A model generated the notes under the pieces. That model saw only the letters and a list, made by a program, of their open reading frames with translations. It was not told where the DNA came from and did not search any database. Positions 1-6,944 of a stretch of 18,691 nt of DNA are shown piece by piece. Position 1 is the first letter of the stretch. Each line of letters starts with the position of its first letter. The position numbers were made by a program, and so were the translations under genes. Source of the stretch: Candidatus Kapaibacterium sp. (lineage in GTDB: Bacteria; Bacteroidota; Ignavibacteria; Kapaibacteriales; UBA2268). The stretch is from contig CALHRB010000219.1 of assembly GCA_938038165.1 (NCBI GenBank), forward strand, positions 1-18,691, given 5' to 3'.

Positions 1-757
1 AAATCCAATCAGCTTTTTTTATTCGCTCTTGCATAACTGCAGGATGAGTCCCAGAAAAGATTTCCAAGGAATCTATTTTTGAATAATCATAAAGCTCATT
101 TGAACCAATAATAGTCGGAATTTTCTCATCGTTATGCCACAATTTCTGGAAATTTTTATTTTTTTCCATTTGATGTTTAGGATTTTTAACCCATCCATAA
201 TGATAAATGTAAGCATCGATCAATTTAACTTTTAACTTCTCCCCTTTTTTTCTGAATCCTTGGGCATCACCCCAGCTTTTTATATCTTTATTGTTTCTAA
301 TTACTCTGATTTCACGCCTGTACCATTTTCTTGAATCGGCAATATATTCATACGAACCATAGAAATGTTTATATTTAAACAACAGACCTTCGACTTCTGT
401 TGAATGAAGGTATTTTTTCATCTCTTTGTGAATGCAATCCAGATATTTTTCGTGAACAACTTCATCAGCCTGAAGATAAAAGCTCCAATCAATATCACGC
501 TCAATTAAATCTTTTGCTTTATTTGTTTCAACTGAAAGAACCAACCCTCCTTTTCTCAATGAATCATCCCAAACTGACTCAAAAATTTTGATTTTTTTAT
601 CATTTATTGATTGAATCAATTTGAAAGTATCATCTTCTGATTTGCCGACCAAAACAATAAATTCATCACAGACAGGTAAAATTGATTTGATAGATTCAAC
701 TACAGGATAATCGAATTTAACAGCATTCCTAACAATCGTAAAGCCTGCAACTTTCAT
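1..757 (-). CDS. Family 2-like glycosyltransferase, partial (3' end outside window)
   Basis: An open frame runs from an ATG at 757 (reverse strand) to the window edge: 252 codons with no stop. The protein starts MKVAGFTIVRNA, the usual opening of a GT-A fold glycosyltransferase, with a hydrophobic strand and FIVLVGKSEDDT at about 33-44. QADEVVHE at about 96-103 stands in the place of the DxD metal/sugar-nucleotide motif, as in many Bacteroidota family 2 enzymes. A WGDAQGFR segment at 162-169 and YHYGWVKNP at 186-194 follow. Proteins of this type are cytoplasmic or membrane-associated and transfer sugars to cell-surface polysaccharide or lipid acceptors; the donor and acceptor cannot be read here. 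It is divergent from the rrf2/SUF operon across a 77-nt gap and is probably functionally unrelated. The C-terminus is missing because of the window, not because of a mutation. Family assignment is fairly secure, substrate unknown. Confidence 0.8.
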   Translation of the reverse strand, partial: MKVAGFTIVRNAVKFDYPVVESIKSILPVCDEFIVLVGKSEDDTFKLIQSINDKKIKIFESVWDDSLRKGGLVLSVETNKAKDLIERDIDWSFYLQADEVVHEKYLDCIHKEMKKYLHSTEVEGLLFKYKHFYGSYEYIADSRKWYRREIRVIRNNKDIKSWGDAQGFRKKGEKLKVKLIDAYIYHYGWVKNPKHQMEKNKNFQKLWHNDEKIPTIIGSNELYDYSKIDSLEIFSGTHPAVMQERIKKADWI

Positions 758-772
758 TTTTTTTTAATTAAT

Positions 773-792
773 TCGGATAACAATAGTCCGAT
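773..792. promoter_or_regulatory. Inverted repeat upstream of rrf2, candidate operator
   Basis: The sequence TCGGA (773-777), 9 nt, then TCCGA (787-791) is a perfect 5-bp inverted repeat with a centre-to-centre spacing of 14 nt, in the 77-nt region between the divergent glycosyltransferase and rrf2. Rrf2-family regulators commonly bind inverted repeats in front of their own operon, so autoregulation is plausible. It does not match the E. coli IscR type 1 or type 2 consensus as I remember them. It would lie in the leader of the glycosyltransferase transcript. Confidence 0.4.
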
Positions 793-804
793 TTTTAGTT
801 CGTT

Positions 805-834
805 TAAAGCTACGTAAAATTTTTTAATTTGCAA
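805..834 (-). promoter_or_regulatory. Candidate Bacteroidota-type promoter for the glycosyltransferase
   Basis: On the minus strand a TTG (834-832) is followed after exactly 19 nt by TAGCTTTA (812-805), which matches the Bacteroidota -7 consensus TAnnTTTG at all but the last base. The expected transcript start would be near 799, giving a leader of about 40 nt before the ATG at 757. The TTG lies immediately upstream of the rrf2 ATG (835) on the other strand, so the promoter is packed into the shared intergenic region. Confidence 0.45.
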
Positions 835-1239
835 ATGTTAAAATTATCAAAAAAAATCGAATACGGCATACAGGCCTTACAATATATGGCTAATAATTCT
901 GGATCTGTGATTTCAGCAAAAGAAATATCTGAGCAATTAAATATACCGTATGAATTTTTATCAAAAACTTTGCAGATTTTAAATAAAAACGGAATCATTA
1001 TTTCTCAGCAAGGAATTAAAGGCGGTTACATACTCGCTCGAGATCCTAAGTCAACGACAGTAGCGGAGATCATAAAAGCACTCGAAGAAAACGCAATTAT
1101 TGTTGATTGTCTTTCCAATGATCAGGAAAATTGCGACAGAATTAATTTTTGCACCATAAAAAATCCCATGAATAAATTGCAGGAAAAAATAAATTTTTTA
1201 TTAAACAACACAACAATAGCAGAATTTTCAGAAGTTTAA
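835..1239 (+). CDS. Rrf2/IscR-family iron-sulfur-responsive transcription regulator
   Basis: This 134-residue protein has the Rrf2 layout: an N-terminal MLKLSKKIEYGIQAL helix, a winged helix-turn-helix at about 26-65 (ISAKEISEQLNIPYEFLSKT, then a wing with GIKGGY), a dimerisation helix, and three cysteines at 92, 100 and 106. That spacing (x7 then x5) is close to the [2Fe-2S] ligand set of IscR (C92, C98, C104), so cluster sensing is likely. As first gene of the SUF locus, 4 nt before sufB, it probably represses or tunes the operon according to cluster supply or oxidative stress. A TTG at 829 is in frame, but the ATG at 835 gives the family's usual N-terminus. There is no clear Shine-Dalgarno sequence. 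Paralogues such as RirA, NsrR or CymR cannot be fully excluded, but context favours an IscR/SufR-like role. Confidence 0.88.
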   Translation: MLKLSKKIEYGIQALQYMANNSGSVISAKEISEQLNIPYEFLSKTLQILNKNGIIISQQGIKGGYILARDPKSTTVAEIIKALEENAIIVDCLSNDQENCDRINFCTIKNPMNKLQEKINFLLNNTTIAEFSEV

Positions 1240-1243
1240 AATT

Positions 1244-2701
1244 ATGAATATGCAGAAAGAACCAATAAATATTGTTGATGAATTGACACAAAGCGATTAC
1301 AAATATGGCTTTGTAACTGATATTGAACACGAATTAGCCCCCAAAGGTTTAAACGAAGATACGATCAGGTTTATATCAGCAAAAAAGCACGAACCTGAAT
1401 TTATGCTTGAATGGAGACTTAAAGCTTTTCGATTTTGGCAGCAAATGAAGGAGCCAAAGTGGGCTAATGTTAAATTTCCACCGATTGATTACCAGGATGC
1501 TTATTACTATGCAGCCCCTAAACAGTCAGCTAATAAACCTAAATCATTGGATGAAATTGATCCTGAAATTCGTCGAACTTTTGAAAAACTCGGTATTCCT
1601 TTAACTGAGCAACAAAGACTTGCAGGTATTGCTGTTGATGCTGTTATGGATAGTGTTTCGGTTGCAACCACTTTTAAAGAAAAGTTGAGCGAACTTGGGA
1701 TAATTTTTTGTTCTATGAGTGAAGCTATAAGAGAACATCCTGACCTCGTTAAAAAATATATCGGTTCTGTAGTTCCATATACTGATAATTATTTCGCGGC
1801 GCTAAACTCAGCTGTTTTCAGCGATGGGTCTTTTTGTTACATTCCAAAAGGTGTCAAATGTCCGCTTGAACTGTCCACATATTTCAGAATTAATGCCTCA
1901 GAAACAGGGCAATTCGAAAGAACTCTGATTATTGCGGATGAAGGCAGCTATGTTAGCTATCTTGAAGGTTGCACAGCACCAATCAGAGATGAAAATCAGC
2001 TTCACGCTGCAGTTGTCGAACTGATTGCTCATAAAGATGCCGAAATAAAATATTCAACCGTTCAGAACTGGTATCCCGGCGATAAAGAAGGAAAAGGCGG
2101 AATTTATAACTTCGTAACTAAAAGAGGAATTTGCGAAGGAAACAATTCTAAAATATCCTGGACTCAAGTTGAGACTGGCTCTGCTATTACCTGGAAATAC
2201 CCAAGCTGTATCCTCAAAGGTGATAATTCAATCGGGGAATTTTATTCAGTAGCTCTGACTAACAATTATCAGCAGGCCGATACAGGAACAAAAATGATAC
2301 ATTTAGGCCAAAACACAAAAAGTAGAATTGTATCGAAGGGCATCTCTGCGGGTAAAAGCCAGAATAGCTACAGAGGTTTGGTAAGCGTTGGTAAAAAAGC
2401 AATGAATGCCAGAAACTACTCTCAATGTGATTCTCTTTTGCTTGGCGATAAGTGCGGCGCTCACACTTTCCCTTATATTGAAGTAAAAAATAATACAGCC
2501 ACTGTTGAGCATGAGGCTACAACTTCAAAAATTTCAGAAGATATACTATTTTACTGCAATCAAAGAGGAATATCGACCGAAGATGCAATAGGGTTAATTG
2601 TCAATGGTTTCAGCCGGGAAGTGCTTAATCAACTTCCAATGGAATTCGCTGTTGAAGCTCAAAGATTATTAGCCATTAGCCTTGAAGGAAGCGTCGGTTA
2701 A
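1244..2701 (+). CDS. sufB: Fe-S cluster assembly scaffold SufB
   Basis: The 485-residue product has the length and sequence of SufB, the scaffold on which [4Fe-4S] clusters are built in the cytoplasmic SufBC2D complex. Recognisable blocks are FCSMSEAIREHPDLVKKYIG at 155-174, PKGVKCPLELSTYFRIN at 201-217, YLEGCTAP at 239-246, TQVETGSAITWKYPSC at 307-322, QCDSLLLGD at 394-402 and VEHEATTSKISED at 421-433. C243 corresponds to E. coli C254 (sulfur acceptor), C395 to C405, and H423/E424 to the H433/E434 cluster-binding region. It starts 4 nt after the rrf2 stop and precedes sufC, as in the classic sufBCDS order. A second ATG two codons downstream is an equally possible start. Identification is secure. 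Confidence 0.97.
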   Translation: MNMQKEPINIVDELTQSDYKYGFVTDIEHELAPKGLNEDTIRFISAKKHEPEFMLEWRLKAFRFWQQMKEPKWANVKFPPIDYQDAYYYAAPKQSANKPKSLDEIDPEIRRTFEKLGIPLTEQQRLAGIAVDAVMDSVSVATTFKEKLSELGIIFCSMSEAIREHPDLVKKYIGSVVPYTDNYFAALNSAVFSDGSFCYIPKGVKCPLELSTYFRINASETGQFERTLIIADEGSYVSYLEGCTAPIRDENQLHAAVVELIAHKDAEIKYSTVQNWYPGDKEGKGGIYNFVTKRGICEGNNSKISWTQVETGSAITWKYPSCILKGDNSIGEFYSVALTNNYQQADTGTKMIHLGQNTKSRIVSKGISAGKSQNSYRGLVSVGKKAMNARNYSQCDSLLLGDKCGAHTFPYIEVKNNTATVEHEATTSKISEDILFYCNQRGISTEDAIGLIVNGFSREVLNQLPMEFAVEAQRLLAISLEGSVG

Positions 2702-2717
2702 TTTTTTAAATTTTTTA

Positions 2718-2723
2718 AGAAGG
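2718..2723 (+). promoter_or_regulatory. Ribosome binding site of sufC
   Basis: AGAAGG lies 5 nt before the sufC ATG at 2729 in a 27-nt T-rich gap after sufB. It supports this start. Confidence 0.6.
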
Positions 2724-2728
2724 TTATT

Positions 2729-3496
2729 ATGTCATTATTGAAAATTGATAACTTAAAAGTAAACATCAATGGTAAAGAAATTCTTAAAGGATTAAGCCTT
2801 GAAGTTAATCGTGGCGAAATCCATGCAATCATGGGACCAAATGGTTCTGGTAAAAGCACGCTTGCAGGCGTTCTCGCCGGCAAAGAAGATTATGAAATTG
2901 TCGAGGGAACAATTGAATTTGATGGAAGAAATATTTTTGAAATGTCTCCAGAAGACAGAGCTCGTGAAGGTCTGTTTCTTGCATTTCAATACCCTATTGA
3001 AATTCCTTGTGTCAGTAACGCAAGTTTTATGAAAACCGCAGTTAACGAAATTCGCAAATATAGAAACCAAGAACCCTTAGATGCTATGGATTTCCTTAGA
3101 ATTATGAAGGAAAAGGCTAAATTAGTCGAAATGGATCAATCATTCTTAAATCGTTCAGTTAATCAAGGATTCTCTGGTGGCGAGAAAAAAAGAAACGAAA
3201 TTTTTCAACTTGCTATGCTTGAGCCCAAACTCGCTATACTCGATGAAACTGATTCAGGACTTGACATAGATGCTCTGAAAATTGTTTCCAACGGTGTCAA
3301 CAAGGTCAGGAATACCGAAAATGCATTCGTTGTTATTACCCACTACCAAAGGCTCTTGAATTATATTGTTCCCGACTTTGTTCATGTTCTATTCGACGGG
3401 AAACTGGTAGTCTCTGGAGGAAAAGAATTAGCTTTTGAACTTGAAGAAAGGGGCTATGACTGGATTAAAAAACAATATAACAGTGTTTTAGTTTAA
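2729..3496 (+). CDS. sufC: SufC, ABC-type ATPase of the SUF complex
   Basis: This soluble 255-residue ABC ATPase powers structural change in the SufBC2D scaffold during iron and sulfur loading. Walker A GPNGSGKST is at 36-44, the Q-loop AFQYP at 85-89, the SufC-type signature FSGGEKKRNE at 148-157, Walker B LAILDETDSGLD at 168-179 and the H-loop histidine at 205 (VVITHYQR). The FSGGEKKR signature and the DETDSGLD Walker B/D-loop distinguish SufC from transport ABC proteins, and there is no membrane segment. It lies between sufB and sufD, 27 nt and 13 nt from them. Length and motifs are complete; nothing is unusual. Confidence 0.97.
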   Translation: MSLLKIDNLKVNINGKEILKGLSLEVNRGEIHAIMGPNGSGKSTLAGVLAGKEDYEIVEGTIEFDGRNIFEMSPEDRAREGLFLAFQYPIEIPCVSNASFMKTAVNEIRKYRNQEPLDAMDFLRIMKEKAKLVEMDQSFLNRSVNQGFSGGEKKRNEIFQLAMLEPKLAILDETDSGLDIDALKIVSNGVNKVRNTENAFVVITHYQRLLNYIVPDFVHVLFDGKLVVSGGKELAFELEERGYDWIKKQYNSVLV

Positions 3497-3509
3497 TACA
3501 TATATCACT

Positions 3510-4862
3510 ATGGCAATAAAAGAAAAAATAACAGATTATTTTGATAAATATGCTCAATCACTCAATGGTGAAAAAAATTCTTATTTATTCTCTCTAAGAA
3601 AAAAATCAATAAAGAATTTCCAAGAATTAGGTATTCCAACTTTAAAAAATGAAGAATGGAAATATACGAAACTTAATTTTTTAAACAATATTGATTTCGA
3701 AATAAGTCATTCCTCAATTGAGGGTTTGCCTAACAACATTAATATTTCAGACTATTTCATTGATAACTTCGAGGGTGATATTTTAGTCTTTATTAATGGT
3801 TTCTTTGAAGAAAAATACTCAAGAATAATTGAAAACAAAGGCAAAATAATCATTTCATCGCTGAATGATGCTAAAATAAAACATTCCGATACTATCGAAA
3901 TGTATTTGACTAAATATACCGACGAAAACAGCAATCCTTTTACTGCCTTAAACACAGCTTTAGCCAATGATGGTGCAGTTTTAATAATTCCCTCAAATTT
4001 TGATTCTGAGGTGCCAATTCATTTGTTAAATATTAATCTACCACTTGACTTTAATTTATTAACCAACACCAGAAATTTAGTGATTTTTGAAAAAAATGCT
4101 ACAGCTCAACTGATCGAAACAAGTTATTCTATTGGAGAGATGGCTTCATTTCATAATTCAGTTACTGAAATTTATCTAAAGGAAAATTCTGAACTTCACT
4201 ACAACAAATTTCAAAACGACAGTCAAAAATCTTATTATATTGGTTCCACACAAATCCATCAGGAAAAAAATTCACGGTTGTTCTCAACAACAATTTCTCT
4301 TGGTGGTAAATTTATCAGGAACAATCTAAATTCGATTCTTGATGGTGAACAATCCGAAGCACACTTTAACGGCTTGTATTTTATCGGAAATGAGGACTTT
4401 ATTGATAATCATACATTGGTTGATCATGCAAAGCCATATTGCGACAGTAAAGAAAATTATAAAGGTATAATCGATGATAAAGCTACTGCTGTATTTAATG
4501 GAAAAATTATGGTCAGGCAGAAAGCTCAAAAAACAAATGCTTATCAGTCAAACAAAAATATTTTGTTAAGCGAGGAAGCAACAATAAACACTAAACCACA
4601 GCTCGAAATATTTGCCGATGATGTTAAATGCTCTCACGGTGCTACCTCGGGCTACCTTGATAAAGATGCTATATTTTATTTCAGATCTAGAGGAATTGAT
4701 GAGAATACAGCACAATCCTACTTGTTGAACTCATTCTCTTCCGATATAATTGAATCAGTTAGAAATAATGCATTGCGCGACTTAATTAAAACTAAAGTTG
4801 CAAAAAAATTATCTATGAATGATTTATATTTTTGTTCTATTCTTGAATCAAACAAAATTTAA
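3510..4862 (+). CDS. sufD: Fe-S cluster assembly protein SufD
   Basis: The 450-residue product is SufD, the structural partner of SufB in SufBC2D, involved in iron acquisition for cluster assembly. It begins with a variable helical N-terminus containing GIPTLKNEEWKYTKL at 41-55, characteristic of SufD, followed by the beta-helix core, and ends with the family block FADDVKCSHGATSGYLDKDA at 368-387 and a C-terminal helical domain. C374 and H376 lie in the KCSHG motif, which contains the histidine (E. coli H360) reported to form the SufB-SufD interface site. The N-terminal half diverges more than SufB, as usual. The ATG at 3510 has no good Shine-Dalgarno sequence, but no other start would keep the conserved N-terminus. 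The stop codon overlaps the ribosome binding site of sufS. Confidence 0.95.
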   Translation: MAIKEKITDYFDKYAQSLNGEKNSYLFSLRKKSIKNFQELGIPTLKNEEWKYTKLNFLNNIDFEISHSSIEGLPNNINISDYFIDNFEGDILVFINGFFEEKYSRIIENKGKIIISSLNDAKIKHSDTIEMYLTKYTDENSNPFTALNTALANDGAVLIIPSNFDSEVPIHLLNINLPLDFNLLTNTRNLVIFEKNATAQLIETSYSIGEMASFHNSVTEIYLKENSELHYNKFQNDSQKSYYIGSTQIHQEKNSRLFSTTISLGGKFIRNNLNSILDGEQSEAHFNGLYFIGNEDFIDNHTLVDHAKPYCDSKENYKGIIDDKATAVFNGKIMVRQKAQKTNAYQSNKNILLSEEATINTKPQLEIFADDVKCSHGATSGYLDKDAIFYFRSRGIDENTAQSYLLNSFSSDIIESVRNNALRDLIKTKVAKKLSMNDLYFCSILESNKI

Positions 4863-4868
4863 GGTGAT
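4861..4868 (+). promoter_or_regulatory. Ribosome binding site that fixes a TTG start for sufS
   Basis: AAGGTGAT overlaps the sufD stop (TAA 4860-4862) and stands 3 nt before the TTG at 4872. Because no ATG occurs before the conserved region (residues 17 onward), this site is the main support for the TTG start and suggests translational coupling with sufD. Confidence 0.65.
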
Positions 4869-4871
4869 ATT

Positions 4872-6125
4872 TTGGAAAATCTGTTTATTGATATAAGCGA
4901 AAAAAAAGTTTTTGAAGTTGAAAAAATTCGCAAAGATTTTCCAATTTTGAGCAGGCTTATCCATGGCAAAAATCTTGTATATTTTGATAATGCCGCAACA
5001 ACTCAGAAACCAAGACAGGTTATTGATTCAATACAAAATTATTACGTCAATTTAAACTCCAATATTCATCGTGGAGTTCATTACCTGAGCGAAGCAGCTA
5101 CCAAAGAATATGAATGTACCAGAAAAATCATACAAAATTTTATTAATGCCAAACATTTGGAAGAGATTATTTACACAAGAGGCACAACCGAATCAATTAA
5201 CCTTGTTGCAAGCTCTTACGGTTTCGCAAACTTCAAAAAAGATGATGAAATCTTAATCTCTGCAATGGAACATCATTCAAACATAGTTCCATGGCAAATT
5301 ATTTGTCAACACACCGGGGCTAAACTAAAAGTCATTCCTATGAATGATGATGGAGAAATAATTCTTGAAGAATTTGATAATATGCTCAATGAAAAAACTA
5401 AATTTGTTTCTGTTGTTCATGTATCGAATTCATTAGGCACTATCAACCCAATAAAATACATTATTGACAAGGCTCATAATTTTAATATACCAGTAATGGT
5501 TGATGCTGCGCAATCAATACAACATTTAAAAATTGATGTTCAGCAATTGGATTGCGATTTTCTGGCTTTCAGCGGTCACAAAATTTACGGTCCAACAGGA
5601 ATTGGAATACTTTATGGAAAGAAAAAGTATTTGATCGAAATGCCTCCCTACCAAGGTGGCGGTGATATGATTATGTCGGTCAGTTTCGAAAAAACAATTT
5701 ATAATGAATTGCCATACAAGTTCGAAGCCGGAACACCCAACATTGCAGGAGTTATCGGATTAGGTGTTGCAATTAGATACATTAATAACATTGGCATTGA
5801 AGCAATTAATAACTTTGAAAATGAACTTTTGTCTTATGCAACAAATCTTTTGTCAGATATGAAGGGATTAAAAATTATTGGCACAGCTAAAGACAAAACT
5901 AGTGTAATTTCGTTCATCATAGACAATGCCCATCCCCATGATGTTGGCACAATATTGGACCGAGACGGGGTCGCAGTTAGGACAGGTCATCATTGCACTG
6001 AGCCTGTTATGAGAAGATTCAACATACCTGCTACAACAAGAGCGTCTTTTTCTTTTTACAATACTTTTTATGAAATCGACGTTTTAGCAAAGTCTTTAAA
6101 AAAAGTTATAAATCTTTTTAACTAA
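4872..6125 (+). CDS. sufS: Cysteine desulfurase SufS (group II, PLP-dependent), TTG start
   Basis: SufS takes sulfur from L-cysteine, giving alanine and an enzyme-bound persulfide that is passed to SufU and then SufB. The 417-residue protein has VEKIRKDFPIL at 16-26, YFDNAATTQKP at 37-47, MEHHSNIVPW at 132-141, VMVDAAQS at 208-215, the PLP lysine K237 in AFSGHKIYGPTG, and the catalytic C375 in RTGHHC at 370-375. The short active-site loop RTGHHCTEPVM is that of group II (SufS/CsdA) rather than group I (IscS/NifS) enzymes. H373 and H374 next to the cysteine resemble SufS proteins that work with a SufU partner. Translation begins at TTG 4872; the first internal ATG (residue 132) is far too late. 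It starts 9 nt after sufD and ends 4 nt before sufU. Confidence 0.96.
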   Translation: MENLFIDISEKKVFEVEKIRKDFPILSRLIHGKNLVYFDNAATTQKPRQVIDSIQNYYVNLNSNIHRGVHYLSEAATKEYECTRKIIQNFINAKHLEEIIYTRGTTESINLVASSYGFANFKKDDEILISAMEHHSNIVPWQIICQHTGAKLKVIPMNDDGEIILEEFDNMLNEKTKFVSVVHVSNSLGTINPIKYIIDKAHNFNIPVMVDAAQSIQHLKIDVQQLDCDFLAFSGHKIYGPTGIGILYGKKKYLIEMPPYQGGGDMIMSVSFEKTIYNELPYKFEAGTPNIAGVIGLGVAIRYINNIGIEAINNFENELLSYATNLLSDMKGLKIIGTAKDKTSVISFIIDNAHPHDVGTILDRDGVAVRTGHHCTEPVMRRFNIPATTRASFSFYNTFYEIDVLAKSLKKVINLFN

Positions 6126-6129
6126 AATT

Positions 6130-6594
6130 ATGATAAGTGAATTAGACGAACTATATAAACAGGTTATACTCGACCACAATAAAAACCCAAGAAACTTTGG
6201 TGTTCTTGAAAACCCTACAAGTCATGCAAAAGGGCATAATCCATTATGCGGTGACCAATTAGACTTGTACTTGGTAATTGAAGATGGAATAATTAAAGAT
6301 GTAAAATTCAACGGGTCAGGTTGTGCAATTTCTAAGGCATCAGCTTCCATAATGACTTCAATCATTAAAGGTAAAACAATTGAAGAAGCAAAACAACTTT
6401 TTGAACATTTTCACAACCTTGTTACAAGTGATCCTGAAGCAGAAATCGATGTTTCAGATTTGGGAAAACTTGAGGTTTTCTGTGGCGTCCGTGAGTTCCC
6501 CTCAAGAATAAAATGTGCCTCTCTGCCCTGGCATACTCTTGCTCAAGCACTTAACGAAAACGGCTATTCTGATTTAATATCCACGGAAGTATGA
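6130..6594 (+). CDS. sufU: SufU sulfur-transfer protein
   Basis: This 154-residue IscU-like protein carries C40 and D42 (NPLCGD at 37-42), C65 (GSGCAIS at 63-69) and C129 (KCASLPWHTL at 128-137), with R126 nearby. These correspond to the zinc-ligand set and reactive cysteine of Bacillus subtilis SufU (C41, D43, C66, C128). The stretch between C65 and C129 is longer than in IscU and contains the SufU-type insertion, and there is no LPPVK motif for an HscA chaperone. It is therefore better read as a zinc-dependent sulfur acceptor for SufS than as an IscU scaffold. It directly follows sufS (4-nt gap), fitting a SufS-SufU pair in place of SufE, which I do not see here. The next gene begins 1 nt after the stop. 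Confidence 0.95.
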   Translation: MISELDELYKQVILDHNKNPRNFGVLENPTSHAKGHNPLCGDQLDLYLVIEDGIIKDVKFNGSGCAISKASASIMTSIIKGKTIEEAKQLFEHFHNLVTSDPEAEIDVSDLGKLEVFCGVREFPSRIKCASLPWHTLAQALNENGYSDLISTEV

Positions 6595-6595
6595 A

Positions 6596-6919
6596 ATGTC
6601 AAACAATAATAATTTAGAAATACTAAAAGAACAAGTAGTAAATGTCATAAAAACGATTTATGATCCGGAAATCCCCGTTAACATCTGGGAGCTTGGATTG
6701 ATTTACGATATTCAAATCACAGAAAATAACGAAGTTGTTGTTCTTATGACCCTAACTGCCCCAAATTGTCCCGAAGCCGAGGGTCTTCCCGCTGAAGTTG
6801 AAGAAAATATAAAAATGATTCCCGAAGTTAAAAATGCCAAAGTTTTATTAACATTCGACCCACCTTGGGATAAGAGCCGTTTGAGCGATTTGGCTCGATT
6901 TGAATTAGGTTTGTATTAA
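6596..6919 (+). CDS. SufT-like MIP18/DUF59 Fe-S maturation factor
   Basis: The 107-residue product belongs to the MIP18/PaaD (DUF59) family. The hallmark YDPEIPVNIWELGLIYDI runs from 22 to 39, the conserved reactive cysteine is C58 in LTAPNCP, and the C-terminus carries DPPWDKSRLSDLARFELG at 88-105, seen in SufT-type proteins encoded with SUF genes. Known members help mature [4Fe-4S] proteins (SufT in Staphylococcus, MIP18 in the eukaryotic cytosolic pathway). PaaD in phenylacetate catabolism is the close alternative and matters here because the next gene resembles PaaE, but no paaABC genes are present. Its position 1 nt after sufU and upstream of an A-type carrier supports the SUF role. I leave the symbol blank because sufT and paaD are hard to separate by eye. 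Confidence 0.85.
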   Translation: MSNNNNLEILKEQVVNVIKTIYDPEIPVNIWELGLIYDIQITENNEVVVLMTLTAPNCPEAEGLPAEVEENIKMIPEVKNAKVLLTFDPPWDKSRLSDLARFELGLY

Positions 6920-6944
6920 TCAATGAATGGAGTTTCAGCTTATA

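Noticed and set aside
400..591. Plus-strand open frame of 63 codons inside the glycosyltransferase
   Set aside because: The reverse strand encodes a clear glycosyltransferase throughout this stretch; the frame is a shadow.
815..831. TAATTTG or TAAAAT just before rrf2 as its promoter -7/-10 element
   Set aside because: TAATTTG is one T short of TAnnTTTG and would leave almost no leader; TAAAAT has no convincing upstream partner.
829..837. TTG at 829 as the rrf2 start
   Set aside because: It would add only two residues before the usual MLKL start, and no ribosome binding site favours it; ATG 835 is preferred.
810..998. Reverse-strand open frame over the start of rrf2
   Set aside because: It overlaps a well-supported Rrf2 gene, has no recognisable family features and spans the intergenic control region.
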